Part shown: positions 51,546 to 64,000 of the stretch, in pieces
How the letters are laid out: each line of letters begins with the position of its first letter
How positions within the stretch are numbered: position 1 is the first letter of the stretch
NCBI GenBank assembly: GCA_949318235.1
Contig: OX439130.1
Location: 36,218,085 to 36,282,084 of the forward strand
Source: Ecdyonurus torrentis
Taxonomy: Eukaryota; Arthropoda; Insecta; Ephemeroptera; Heptageniidae
Reading direction: 5' to 3'
Length of the DNA: 64,000 nucleotides
The notes under the pieces: generated by a model
What the model saw: the letters and a program-made list of their open reading frames with translations, nothing else
Database searches by the model: none
What the model was told of the DNA's origin: nothing
Made by a program: the position numbers and the translations under genes

Positions 51546-52036
51546 CAATCAGCTATCTCACTTTCATCAACAAATTCATCGATTCTTACTGTGTTTGAAA
51601 ATAAAATCAATTAAATACTATTCATTAGCAATTCTATATATATACCTATTTGTTTCACAGGTTCAGAAAACTTCATAAAGCTTCTCTTTTAGGTAAAAAA
51701 AAAAAAAAAAAAAAAAAAATCTTCATTAGAAACAAAACATCAAATTAATCTATATATTTATAAAAATTTACTACTAAATAACATTTATATTACTCTTCTG
51801 TACTATTATTAAAGTTTATTTACGCTATGCTTACGCTATTAAGTTATGCTTACGTTTTGCTTGCAATATATTATATAGTATGAGAATTTCTATTCAAATT
51901 TGAAATTGGATAAACAAAATCAAACAAAAATGAATAATAGATAAAGTAAAGAAGGTAAAATCTCTCAATTTTTGGCTATACCGTCTGGAAAACAACAAAA
52001 CAAAAATATGGCATCATTCGATCGTTTTAATAAAAA

Positions 52037-52283
<247 letters not shown>

Positions 52284-53999
52284 CACCTCTGGCTGATTCA
52301 GTTAAAAAGTTGTATTACCAAACGTAATTTATGTTTCTGCTTTTTTTTTTAAACAATAAAGCCTATTATACAACAATTTTGTGTATAATAGTGCCGACGG
52401 ACATTCTCCCCCCTATATACCTGTATAGTATTTTGTATTGAACTGAAAATAAATACGTAAAACTTTATATTTTTATGGTCTATCTATACATCGTTTTATA
52501 AGCAATTTATTGGCTTTATTTTCTAAAGAAAATTGCTATACATTCATATATTTCCTATAGAGTATATTATAGAAGCAAAGAACTCATGCAAACACAACTT
52601 GATAAAATGTATATTTATAAACTTTAATTACAAGACGTGACAAAAATCTTTCTAACGCAAGGAAACAAGTGTTTACGTTTATAATTAATTTATTTCGAAA
52701 TATAATAAAATTAAAAAATAATCCCATATGCATAAATGCATAGCAACAGAAAGAGTTCATCGTAATATTTATTTTTACACATATAATATACTTGAGAATA
52801 ATTTTATATTTAATCTCATCAGTCATTAAACTTTGAAACGTTGCTGCATAAATACACATGTAATGGGTACATAGTATGACATAGTATCTTAAAGACGAGT
52901 AATTATAATTTTTTATACTCCTTACGCAGATAACCTTTTAGATAAGCATAAATCCATATATTAAAATTAACTTAAAATTCGATTATTAATAAATCGAAAA
53001 TGTATAATAATTCATATAGTTATAAAATTCGATATATCGATTGCTTAAATATTGGATATAGGATGTTATGTTAATTGACATTAGGCCAATGTAAATGAGT
53101 GCATTGCCTTTGTGGGGTTGGTCATGGTTATTTGTATGGTCAAGGAGCGTAACCTTTTCAAAGTCAAATAACATTTTATATATATTTTTTTGGCTGTTTC
53201 AACATTTTTAATATTACGTATATATATTTACGTATGTATTTTATAGGGTATCTGATACATTTATTATTATTATTATTATTCACATGTTTTATGTACTTTC
53301 TATTTACAGAATCGGATAGTGAGCTTTTTTTGTCGAGCTCATCATTTTTTATAAATGACATTAGAAATTATTTATTTACATCACATTTGTTATTAAAGAA
53401 TAATTTTTTATATTTTAAGTTGAAGATGACATTTTTATGCTATGCTTTAAGAGAGAGAGAGAGAGAGAGAATTTAATAACAACATGTATACAGCTTCTAC
53501 CGTACTTTTTATTGTAATCATAAATCCTGTATATTATAGGAGTTTCGTTCAAGGGAAGAATAAAATTTCGTAATTTATGCTGCATTTTTGTCATTATAAA
53601 ATATACTAATTTAGAAAACTATAAATAATTATTCTGTACAAAATAATATTTATGCTATGTAATGTAATATATTATGCAGTATAGCATATTTATAGATAAT
53701 GTTGTATTGAACAAATTGTGTTGAAAATGAATTTGCATAATTATTATACGTATTTATTGTTATTCACGTTGAATATTCACGTTGACATTTGTTTTGTAAC
53801 ACTTCAATACAAAATTTAAAAATAACAATAAATAAATAAATAGAGTCCGAAAATAGTAGTAAATAATTTTAAACAAATGAATAAAACCTCGCACACAAAG
53901 GTATATTTGAATACTATTACAAAACGATAGAAAATATGCATCAGTTTCAATAATATTATTTTTTTTAAGTATTGCTTTCTCTGTGAAGCATCAATAATG

Positions 54000-54160
54000 T
54001 ATCCACGTGCGTGCGGGAGAGCACGCATGTATTAACGACAATGCACACAGTCTACTGATTGCACGTGCAGGTGTACAACACGCGTGTGCGTGAGGTTTAC
54101 CACAACATAGCCCTGACCTGACACACCTTGACCTGCCTTAACGTCTTTACATAAGCTTGT
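54000..54160. promoter_or_regulatory. GC-richer island with nuclear-receptor half-sites
   Basis: TGACCT at 54114-54119 and 54129-54134 (two AGGTCA half-sites on the minus strand, 9 bp apart). Alternating purine-pyrimidine words such as ACACGCGTGTGCGTG lie near 54078, and a Runx-like TACCACA near 54099. Function is inferred. Confidence 0.35.
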
Positions 54161-55170
54161 AGCTTGCTTATTTGAACACATTCAATATTTGCATACAAAT
54201 CTATTTTAACTCTCATTATTTGTATAAACAAATGTAAATGAATGTATTTTTATTAATTTTTTTTTAATGACAAATCGTTGTTGAATTATATGAGTAATAG
54301 AAAATATTACTTCACCTTAAGACTAGAAATTGTAGCACCTTTAAAATACAAAATTTACCATTCTAAATTAATGCTTAAAAAGTCATATTTTATTACAAAT
54401 CTTACGTAAAAATAGCTTTAATTTAATATTTTTTTATATCGTACCAAAAAATTTAAAGTTTTAAATAATTATTGCATTTTTCTTATAATATTAAAATTGT
54501 TTTTATATCGGCGTATGATCTCAAAATTAATAAATTAAAAATTTCAGTTTTTGGAAAAATATTAAAAAAAAAAAAAAAAGCAGCATTTGCAATTGAAAAT
54601 GAAGTAAAAATATATCCAATCAAAATAAATTATAATTGTACAGACCAATGAAGTATTTCAATTTGGCCAATGATTGCATTTGATACTCTATGTGACGTCG
54701 ACGACTAATTTACTATACTGAATTAGCGCCTCTACTCTATATACAAAATCATCGTACTAATGATATTAACATCATTATCATTTTTAATGAAAAACTGTCA
54801 ATATTTGTCAATAATAAGTTTGATGTAAGGTCTTAAATTATGTGATTTCATGTATAGCATCTTAATTTAATAAGAAAATGCAAGTTATTATATTATTTAA
54901 TAAGACATTTCAATTAAAACCATTTGGTGTCAATTTTAGACACATAATTAAATCACATACTATTATCTTACATGGGACAAAAATGAATACGAAATAATTA
55001 TGCTAACCTAAATGCAGCAACATTTATGCATAAACAACCCAATTTATACTATATTGTACTGTATAGCGTTTATTAACCATAATATTTTAGATATTCAGAA
55101 TTAATTATTTATGTTATTACAAAATAGCAACATTTGTGCTCTACAATATAGTTATATTTGCCAATGTAAT

Positions 55171-55790
55171 AATAATAATAATAATAATAAACTTTATTAA
55201 GGCGTTGTGAGGGCTTGACAGCCCTATTTTACAAAACCTTGACCAGATATTTAATTTATACAGAGGCTTATTAACAACGATAATATAATTTTTAAAGGCT
55301 ACATTATTACAATAACAAAAGAAAATCAGCACAGTTACACCTCACAATAGATTGAACTTATATATTTTGCAACAATTATCGTTAATAATAAATACTAAAA
55401 AAATCATAAATTTCATAATATTATTCACATTGTTTTTTTTTTTTTTTAAATAACTGCAATATAATTTCTAAACTAGATAATACGTATACACTCAAATAAA
55501 ATTGACACATTATATTAACAATAACATTTAACCATAAATCACATTTATATTTGACATTTTAGTATTATGAACACCAAATTTTTCTAAAACAAAAATTAGA
55601 ACGACCTGAACTTAATATTTAGCTTGCAAAAAAAGCTTGAGCAAATCTTTCTCCACATATGCTTTGAAAATAGATACTGATGGGTTACTACGAATATTTT
55701 TTGCAAGTTTATCCCACAACCTGAAGCCTATAACTTTAAATGCATACTGCATAAATGCATACGCTCGCCTCTACTTTTACTACACTACAA
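55171..55790 (-). pseudogene. 5'-truncated non-LTR retrotransposon with ORF2 C-terminus
   Basis: On the minus strand, codons from about 55769 to the TAA near 55616 read FKVIGFRLWDKLAKNIRSNP, then SVSIFKAYVEKDLL. This is the C-terminal LWxxLPxxIRxxxSxxxFK pattern of CR1/Jockey-like reverse transcriptases. A TAG interrupts the frame just upstream. The 3' UTR carries GGTCAAGGTTTTGTAAAATAGGG, CCTTAATAAAG and a (TTA)n tail ending at 55171. The same tail is at 10472 and 33042 on the plus strand. Confidence 0.75.
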
Positions 55791-56059
55791 TTATTATTAT
55801 TTTATGTATGACACTTGCCGTTATTGCAAACATATCATAATTTTCTGCTTTATACATTTTTTTTTCATAAAAAATACTTTTTAATAAAATAATTTTAAAT
55901 AAAAAAATCAACGATTAGTACAGACAAACAAACGCGATATCATCATACAATTCTCTATATTATTTTAATTGACATTGTATGATATAAAAAAAGAATAGTT
56001 TTCTGTAACAAAAACAATTACCGATGAATTTGATGACATTTTTGTCACTCTTGACATTT

Positions 56060-56190
56060 AAACCCGCCCTGCTGTCAAGTCACAGTGTCACCCATTTCTC
56101 TCTTTCTCTCTCGCGGGTCTACAGCCCTGCCGACCGTTCCCCCACTCTACCTCGCGAGTGACACTTGCCCGCGGCTCATGCTAGGGCTGA
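56060..56190. promoter_or_regulatory. GC-rich island
   Basis: CpG-containing patch (CTCTCGCGGGTCTACAGCCC, CCTCGCGAGTGACACTTGCC) with a short CT run inside. Regulatory role inferred from composition only. Confidence 0.3.
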
Positions 56191-56449
56191 CTCGACAACT
56201 CATAATTACTACACCAATCACATCTCAGATATCTTAGGAAACAAAGTAATTAAATTTTATATCGATAGATCATTGCAACATAATTAAATGCATTTAAAAT
56301 GGAACTGAAAGCGAGAGAGGGAAATATCATATTTTTGTGATTCTGATTCGTTTTCAGTGTTATTTTATGTACATTTTATTTCATTTTTAATAAAGATTAT
56401 ATTATTTTTACTATACAGTTTAAAATAAATACATAGGACTGCTTTGGAT

Positions 56450-56491
<42 letters not shown>

Positions 56492-57535
56492 AAAAACCTT
56501 TGGTACCACATAAAAACTAAAACTATACTATTTTTATATCGATATTTCTAAAACATTAATAATATGTCAATGACTATTTTGTTCAATAAATAAAGCTATA
56601 AAACAATAAATTGAAAAGACTTTGCTATTACATTAAACCTTTATATAAAATCAATTTGTCTGTAAGCTACAGAGTAAAAAAATAAATGTATATATACAGT
56701 GTGTCATAAAAATATCGTATACTGTATATGATCTAGAGTGAGAGAAGAGGAGATGACATAAGCGAGTTATGTGTTGTCGTGGGATGCAAGGCACGCACAG
56801 TTAGCCAGCTCAGCACCTCTGTACCATCAACATCTCTTGCTCCACCGCAGCATCCAGCCCTACACTTACACATACACTGAAAATAACAAAACAATAATAT
56901 ACTGTATAGACTTTTTTTTTTTTTTTTTTTTTTTTTTGCTGGCTACTATATTAGTGCAGAGCAATAATATTGACGAAACTCACAAAGTATTCGTTTGTTT
57001 TTATAGTGTATTAGTTAACTAAAAATCAACTACATAATATAAACTATGTGGTGTGTAGTGTGTACCACTAACTTTTTTTTTTTTTTTTTTTTTTTCAGTG
57101 TATGGTATATTCATGTTCATGATATTTGAATCCCCTTTTGCATGTGAATACGGCATTATATGCAAATTATCAAAATTGAATTTGAATAGTTATAAACAAT
57201 TAAAAATTTTAATTAAAAATTGTTACAAATATATTTAGAAGTAAATAGTATTATAAGTTAAGTATATAGAATTTTTTTTATAAATTTGTTTTTAACCATT
57301 ATTTATGCATGCGTATTAAAATACAATTATAGAAAATAATATAACACTATAAAGAATAAATAATTTGATTTTAATTACAAAATACAGTATGCCGTCGTAT
57401 TTTGTCTCCTGACTTCTACTTATAATATTTGTCAATTAAAATATAGTTTTAATTCTATTTATTACGCTATTGAATCTTTAACTTAGATTATTTTTTATTT
57501 TTTTATTTTCATTTTGCATTACATAATTATTATAC

Positions 57536-57572
<37 letters not shown>

Positions 57573-58239
57573 AACACACACACATGCGGGTTTTGTGTAC
57601 ATATTACTGTATTTTTAACAATTGAATGCTAAATTTTAGACATAAACTTAAAGTAGTAGTACTAATCATTGAAATGAAAATAAAACTCCTGAGGAGAGAG
57701 AGAGAGAGATAGAGTTGTTATGTAATAATATACTAATAACCTTGTACAATTTCTTAATACAAAATGTTTACAAATCTTTCGTAGAAATAATAATATGTAT
57801 AACTAGAAAAACAACAAAAACTCATAACCTATTCAAAGACATGTAAAATATTATAGTATGTAACTATAATTTATGAGTAATAAGAAAAATAAATATTTGA
57901 ATATTGTTTATAAATACTTTTTTCCAATCGTTAAGTTTAGCTTCATATATTATAATATGGCAATATTGTACTTTTTTTTTTCCTAAAATGTAAACATTTT
58001 TAAAACAAATTGATAGAGTTACTAAGCTAACTTGTATTTTTAAGAAAATTTCTTAGTTTGCAAAGCTATTTTTTATGTATTTGAAAAATATTTTATTTAA
58101 GAAAAGTTGAAAAGAATAATAATAATGGGGGGAAAAAAAGACAACTTATTTTTATGTATCAATATTTCTCGTCTCTAATGATCTATTCAAGTTCTACGTA
58201 CTATCTTATTTGCTTGCTATTTTAATGTAGTCTACTGTA

Positions 58240-58370
58240 GATGGCCAGTTCACACGTGCCCTCATGATGCCCTCAGGATGACTGCGAGGAGAGCTCTGGA
58301 CCCAAGTCTCTCTGCAAGGTCGTGCGGGTTGCAGGAAGTCTCCGCGCCAAGGGGCTGACTCTCCGTGGCT
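58240..58370. other. Isolated GC-rich patch of unknown role
   Basis: About 130 bp near 60% GC between very AT-rich flanks, with CACACGTGCCCTCATGATGC and TCCGCGCCAAGGGGCTGACT. It has no (GA)n beside it, unlike most islands. No frame reads convincingly as protein. It could be a conserved non-coding element or an exon of an unseen transcript. Confidence 0.3.
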
Positions 58371-58632
58371 TATTTTTATTTCAATTTTGAGCTGCTTTTT
58401 ATTGAAAATTACTTGTAACCATAAAGTTGCGATTTTTTATAAATATTAAAATAACAATCATTGTTGTTAGAGTAAATTGTTAAAAGATTTTTTTTAAGTG
58501 TAAAATTAAAAATTATTAGTATTAAAGATATATAAACACATTAAATATAATTTCTTCTTCTTTTTCTTTTGATTCTATTTTATGTTATTCAAAAATATAT
58601 CAATTTATTATAATTTATTTTCCTCGATTTTT

Positions 58633-58765
<133 letters not shown>

Positions 58766-59151
58766 TACATCATTGTTATTTTTTTTGCTTCTAAAATTTG
58801 TATTATTGATTTTATTATAAGATTATAAGTATATTATGTGAAAGATTGATATCATAAATTGATCATTATTATTATTAAAGATTTTTAAAACTCTGCAAAA
58901 AGCTAGAAATCATAACATTCGTAATAAATGCTAGGTCAGTTACTTTTCAGTGATATGTAAAATAAATGATGCAAAGTCGAGAACTACTTATATCAAAGTT
59001 CAATTTAGTATGGACCAAAAAAAATCATGACCTGCCACAATTATATTTAAATTAGGAGAAGTCTATTTGATTCTAGAAAGTAAAGTTTGGCTGGGTAATT
59101 AAAAAAAATCATAAGAAACATTTTTAAATTTCAAGATTAAGACATTTATTC

Positions 59152-59169
59152 GTTGTTGTTGTTGTTGTT

Positions 59170-59228
<59 letters not shown>
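59152..59228 (+). repeat. (GTT)6 plus poly-T of nearly 60
   Basis: GTT units run directly into an unbroken T homopolymer. Its true length is uncertain with most sequencing methods. Confidence 0.95.
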
Positions 59229-59236
<8 letters not shown>

Positions 59237-61342
59237 CTTTTCTTTTTTATATCCACGAAAAATGTACAAGATCCCTTATAACATAAAACAGATATAGAGA
59301 AAAAATGATTTTAGGGTTGTTTTTTTTGTATGTTTATTTACCCTTAATTAATGAAAACTATAATTAATTATATAAACATTAAAATAAACCCTTGGAGTTA
59401 ACATGAGAATTATCTTATAAGTTAAAATCACAATTTATACAAGTTTTTTTTTTCTTCTTTACCTTTTTGTTCATAATCAAAATTTGAAATTGAATATATT
59501 TAATTAATTAAAAATACAATTTCAAATTTCAACTATAGCAACGCACTTTCAATTAAAAAAAAAAAAAGATCCAAAATTAAATACCATCACAATTACAATA
59601 TATTTCTTGTATTTTAATTTAATATCAATATTTTTTATGATTTTAAAATACGATAAAAATTTTACTATTTTTAAACATTGATTTTTTTTTGTGCTCAAAA
59701 TTTCTACTATACAATTAATTATATATCTAAGTCTTTACTTTTTTTAATTCTAATAAACTCTGGAATGTTAAAAAACATTATATTTGATACATCAGCGATT
59801 CATTTTTGTAACTTTACGGCTAACAAAATGCTATTTGTGTAAAGTGAAAAACAATATACAGTTAGAAAACACCCTTTAGAATGAATATTTGGTAAAAGTT
59901 TTCATTTTGGAAACGGCCTAAATTTTGGTCATTTTATTTTTCTTTTTCTTCATATACAGTATATACTTATAATCAATAACAAGCTTCATTATGGCCGTAG
60001 TTTAAGGTGTAAGAGCAATGACAAAACATCATTCTAAAGATGGTTTGACTTTAAAATATGTAGAAATGGTTTAATTTTCAGGTACAAGAAGAGTATGGTG
60101 ATTGTAAATTGGATTTTGTTAAAAAAAAAAAGTTAACAAATGTGTTGAAAAAAAAAATACATAAAAATTATTAAAACGAGAAAGAAAATAAAAATACGCT
60201 GACATATTGGAGGGGTTAAAAATTGAGGGAGTGGGAGGCGAGAAAATGTGCTGTATTTTTCTGCTTATTATTTTTGAAGTAAAAAAATATCAATTTATTA
60301 TTACACATATTATTTCGACTATATATTTTAATGTAATTACATATAACATTTTGCATAATAATTGATATAATAGAGATTAAAAAAAATGCACATATAATGA
60401 TGTGCGCTGCGGGTTTGAAGGGAATGTTGAATTATTACTGTACCTTAATACTTTTCTACACTGTTATAAATTCAATTCAATATCAATCCAAGAAATTAAA
60501 ATTTTTATTTTAATAATTAGCAAAAAAAAAAAAAAAAAAAAAATTAATTTTTAGGAATTTGCAACAGTGTGAATGTATATTTTTGAATGAGAAAAATGGC
60601 ATATATTAAACTATTAAAGAGAAGCAATAATATTTGAGACATATGTTTCAAAACTTTGCTTTAATTACAATGATTTATTTAGGATATGCAATTTTCTATA
60701 CGTATTTTTGTTGTAATTGGGTTTTAAAGAGAGTGTGTTGTTATTAAAAAATAAAATATAGTAAATATTATACCTAATTATATTTATACAAATATTTTCG
60801 ATGATTGAAACCTTTTTATATAAACTGATACGATTATCGATATTTAAAATTTGAGAAATTTTCATATTATTATTTTAATATTTTTATACACAAATTTTAT
60901 CATATTTGTGTTTAAATATTTATTCCATAAAACTGAAAATTTATTTATTTATTGATAAATATAAAAAATTTTCAGATTATTCAAATTGATGCAATTTATT
61001 TTTAATTAAATTACGATCTTTATACACATGTATTATGTACTGATGATGGAAGAAAAATGTGATTTTTTTTTTGTTTGAGCACGAAGTCTATAGAACGAGC
61101 TCACAATCATCAATATAACAAAAGACATTGAATTTTTAAAAAAATTAAAGATTACTTCAGTCGAGAGAACAAAAAAAAAAATTATGTGAAGAAAATTAAA
61201 ATTTAGTTACAAATCTTTGGCCATAACACAGCCTCTCAAACTTTAAAAAAAATGTTTATAATTAAGCATGCAACATTTTTTTATTATTATTAATTAACAT
61301 AATAACCCTTTTATTTACAATTTTGATAGAGATATATATATA

Positions 61343-61348
61343 TTTATT
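61343..61348 (-). terminator. Possible poly(A) signal for the Maf gene
   Basis: AATAAA on the minus strand about 205 nt after the stop codon. In such AT-rich sequence the motif is common (another lies near 61310), so this is weak. Confidence 0.25.
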
Positions 61349-61438
61349 TTTTTACCCTTGATTTTTTTTCACTTAATATTATATGAAGGCAGCAGTATGG
61401 CTGCAAACGTGCTCAGTAAAGAGTTCATACTTAACAGT

Positions 61439-61487
61439 CACGTTGAGACACGTGTTGTTGACACGTGAAGTCACGTGGAGACACGTG
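61439..61487. promoter_or_regulatory. Periodic CACGTG array in the Maf gene 3' UTR or flank
   Basis: CACGTG at 61449-61454, 61462-61467, 61472-61477 and 61482-61487, preceded by CACGTT at 61439-61444. The starts are 10, 13, 10 and 10 bp apart. CACGTG is the palindromic E-box bound by Myc/Max-, USF- or clock-type bHLH factors. It lies 65-115 nt beyond the stop codon, so it may act in DNA, or in RNA if inside the 3' UTR. Confidence 0.6.
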
Positions 61488-61551
61488 GTGTCTAGCAGTG
61501 GCGTTGTAGACGCGGAGGAGGCGGAGGTCTACACCACTGCGGAGCCGTCTG

Positions 61552-62724
61552 TCACTGCTCGTGATGGTACGTCAGATACTCCGGAGAACTAGGATTACTT
61601 GGAGCTGACGAGGAAACACTACCTCCTAGAGGAGGTTCATGACGACGCTCCAACATGATGCATCTCTCGCGATAATGATCACGCTCCTGTCTCATTCTAC
61701 CACACTCCAGTCGCATTCTCTGTAGTTCTGATTGCAAGGATCGAATTTGAGTCTCTTGTTCGTGTCTTTGTTGTAATCTCTTTGATCGACAATTCTGAGC
61801 ATAACCACGATTTTTTAATGTACGACGTTTTTGTTTCAGACGTACAATTTCACTTCGTGGAAATCCATGTAGACGTTTATTTAACTCACGTACTGATAGT
61901 GACATTAGCATTTCGTCATTGAGGATGGCATCTCCTGGTCCAGTTGAGTTGATGATGCTTGCGCCACAGGAGACAGAAGTACAGCGGCTGTCTGGCGAGA
62001 GGGAGACTCCTCGACCTAATTGATGCAAATGAGAACCGTCGTCAAATTCTGGTTTACGAGTCCATGCAGATACCTCCATGACAAGCGGTTCAGTACCACC
62101 CCTTAGGTCTAGTGGCTCACCTGGTGGACCTTCGTATCGAACATTAGGCGGCAACCAGCAGGCTTCATCATGTGGCACGTGTACGCTGGAGAACGGCGGC
62201 GAGGGTGGCAAACTGCAGTGCAGAGGCGAACTCGTAGGTGGAGTATCAGGTGGTGTACCAGGAGTGGACGGGTTAAGGGAGAATAACGCACCCTCGTGAG
62301 GTTTAAACACATGTTGAGGTTGATGGGAAGGAAATAACTGGTGTAGGGTAGCAGGAGAAGGTACACCAGCCACGTGTGGAGGTGCAGGATGGTGTCCATA
62401 AAGCGGCTGTTCTGACATTAGCACCTGCTGGGGTTGAGGAGGTGCTGGTCCATGCTGTAACATACTTGTAGGACTGGGCAGAGGTGTGGGATTACCCCTT
62501 TGTTGCATGGGGTGAATCATACCAGGGCTGCCAAGTGGTGTACTGGGGTTACCTCTTTGAAGGGAATGTAGAATATTATTAGGACTTGCTCTTTGTTGCT
62601 GTTGTTGCTGGGTTGCTAGACGAGTAGCCGGGGAACCTGCTTCAGCCTGTTCACGTTTCACGTCTAAATGATCTAACACGAATTCTTCAACGTATTCGTC
62701 TGCTAAATGATCTTCTGACTCCAT
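61552..62724 (-). CDS. tj: Large Maf bZIP transcription factor, traffic jam type
   Basis: A single-exon frame of 390 residues ending in TGA at 61554-61552. It is a nuclear DNA-binding activator that recognises MARE sites (TGCTGAC-type half-sites) as a dimer. Residues 11-26 ([16 protein letters not shown]) match the acidic N-terminal activation motif of large Mafs, with VKRE a likely SUMO site. Residues 36-335 hold Gln-, Pro- and Ser-rich linkers, including a short polyQ (39-44), TPPDTPP and SLPPSPP kinase-type sites and a PLDLR (204-208). The extended homology region is about 265-295. The basic region with the Maf-specific Tyr ([14 protein letters not shown]) is about 296-316, and the leucine zipper runs to about 360. 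Residues 361-390 are a Ser/Pro-rich tail. Insects usually have one large Maf, traffic jam, which acts in gonad soma and neurons. Other large Mafs are also often intronless. The start is the first ATG and fits the family N-terminus. The exact orthology is inferred. Confidence 0.92.
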   Translation of the reverse strand: MESEDHLADEYVEEFVLDHLDVKREQAEAGSPATRLATQQQQQQRASPNNILHSLQRGNPSTPLGSPGMIHPMQQRGNPTPLPSPTSMLQHGPAPPQPQQVLMSEQPLYGHHPAPPHVAGVPSPATLHQLFPSHQPQHVFKPHEGALFSLNPSTPGTPPDTPPTSSPLHCSLPPSPPFSSVHVPHDEACWLPPNVRYEGPPGEPLDLRGGTEPLVMEVSAWTRKPEFDDGSHLHQLGRGVSLSPDSRCTSVSCGASIINSTGPGDAILNDEMLMSLSVRELNKRLHGFPRSEIVRLKQKRRTLKNRGYAQNCRSKRLQQRHEQETQIRSLQSELQRMRLECGRMRQERDHYRERCIMLERRHEPPLGGSVSSSAPSNPSSPEYLTYHHEQ

Positions 62725-63060
62725 TGTTCTCTATGCACACTTTGTGATAATATTTATCTCCAATCAACACAATGTCACATAGTCACCAAATACACAATTA
62801 GAATTAAACTTCACCCACTGTTACACTACTATAGTCTGAGCTGAGAGATAGAGAGAGAGAGAGAGGAAGAGAGAGCAGAACAAAAAAGCGTGCGACTTCT
62901 TCAAGAGTCGAGACGTTTTTGTTTTAGTGTGGTTGCTCGCTCGGGGAGTTGTGGTGGAGTTTGCGCGGCTCGCGAGGGGGCGTGGTTATGCTCCACGCCT
63001 CTCTCTTCTCTAACCAACCAACATTGCTCTGTGATACACTTCTAATTGGAGTGACATAAC
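62725..63060 (-). promoter_or_regulatory. Presumed tj promoter and 5' UTR
   Basis: GC-richer sequence upstream of the Maf start codon. It contains a GA tract (62848-62864), GCTCGCGAGGGGGCGTGG and an inverted pair GGCGTGG (62979-62985) and CCACGCC (62993-62999), which are KLF/Sp-type GC boxes. No TATA box is obvious. The transcription start cannot be placed. Confidence 0.45.
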
Positions 63061-64000
63061 AACCAGGTGAACATACCTGTCAAACTCACTTGGGACCACA
63101 GTGGACCATAATTTTGGGGCCTACTTTGAAGATGTTAACGCTTTTTTTTTTAACTTCGTGTAATGTTCAATTTTTTTTTCAATTACATAGTTTTGAATAG
63201 TATCAGTTAGCTAATGTCTTAGAAACTTGTTAATTATTAACCAATTACGCTGATGAAATTGAGATGTAATAAGTTCGAGAGCTAGCGAGCTAGCAAGAGA
63301 GAGAGAGGGGGGGGGGGGGAGCAGGAGGGCATCAAAAGGACAGTGTGACAGTATATTCGAATGCTAATCTGCAATTTTAATCACACTGTATTTTATGTAT
63401 TTTTTTATTTTTGAGGATTATATAATATATAATTATTTTTATAATAATATACGTTGTACATGGCCTTTTATTTAAAGTTTATCAGTTGTTGGTTGCCGTA
63501 TCAATACTTATAAAATATCCTAAAAATTGTGTCTTATATAGCACTTGTTGTCAAATTTTAATCACAATTTTAAAGTGATTTAAGGTAATGATAAAATTAA
63601 GTTAGGATAGTTTAGGATAATTTCATTAAATCAGTAAATATTTTGTTTAAATTGTCATAAGCACAAATGGAAGCTTATTTTAGAGAATTAAAAAATAAAT
63701 CAATTACATAATGTATTTATTCATGCATTATGAATATGATCTATTTTTAAATATAAGATTTTGGTTGAGCATGCAGAGTAGAAAAGACTGTTCAGAAAAA
63801 GTTTTGCACTAAATCATGATTGTACATCACATGAAACTAGAAACTATATATACGTGACGAACCAACCTCCTGTTGGAACACGAGGAGCTTATTTCTCTTT
63901 AGTTCTCGATGTATTGGAAATCGATTGGTGACGTCACGCGTCGTGCCTTGGTGTTCATTTAGCCTGCTTTTGTTTTGTTCCTGCATCTTCATAATGTAGG
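63061..64000. other. Upstream flank of tj
   Basis: AT-rich with (GA)/(G)n at 63296-63320 and a GC-richer island at 63850-63990. That island carries ATTGGTGACGTCACGCG (63924-63940), an inverted CCAAT joined to a CRE, identical to 35595-35611. No coding frame recognised. Confidence 0.55.
63924..63940. promoter_or_regulatory. CCAAT-CRE composite site
   Basis: ATTGGTGACGTCACGCG: an inverted CCAAT (NF-Y type) directly next to TGACGTCA (CREB/ATF type). An exact 17-bp match to 35595-35611. Confidence 0.5.

Noticed and set aside
61383..61592. 69-codon plus-strand frame overlapping the Maf stop codon
   Set aside because: Its sequence is dominated by the CACGTG array and the antisense of the Maf tail; no supporting motif.
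62078..62299. Plus-strand frame opposite the Maf gene
   Set aside because: Shadow of the GC-rich coding strand.

Overview
The window reads as arthropod, most likely insect, nuclear DNA. It is strongly AT-rich, crowded with microsatellites and small transposon relics, and holds two recognisable protein genes, both on the minus strand. The order cannot be fixed from the sequence alone. The proteasome protein (for example its [12 protein letters not shown] stretch) and the large-Maf protein look insect-like, judged by eye.

Layout. (1) Positions 120-8064, minus: a five-exon gene for the 20S proteasome subunit beta type-5 (chymotrypsin-like site). All exons join in frame with GT/AG introns to give a 281-residue precursor with Thr1 at residue 72. 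Its 5 kb fourth intron and 2 kb third intron hold a reverse-transcriptase fragment, hAT-like ends, a perfect hairpin, a MITE and two copies of an odd hairpin repeat family. (2) About 8.1-61.4 kb: a gene desert between the 5' end of the proteasome gene and the 3' end of the Maf gene. It holds foldback elements, non-LTR retrotransposon tails, a TTAA-flanked MITE family and roughly one (GA/CT)n tract per 2 kb. GC-richer islands, often beside the GA tracts, carry recognisable transcription-factor motifs. (3) Positions 61552-62724, minus: an intronless large-Maf bZIP gene of the traffic jam type, followed on the minus strand by a 3' flank with a periodic CACGTG cluster and preceded by a GC-richer promoter region.

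The two genes have no evident joint function: one is housekeeping protein turnover, the other a developmental regulator. The desert plausibly serves as long-range regulatory sequence, but this is inference.

The most unusual structures are: a family of hairpin repeats made of 33-bp units around a conserved core (862-1047, 2411-2700, 39091-39271); a nearly perfect 1.7 kb palindrome (41780-43477); a 3.3 kb palindrome with tandem amplification in only one arm (30548-33866); and a CACGTG array with 10-13 bp spacing just 3' of the Maf stop codon. I found no CRISPR array, tRNA or rRNA.
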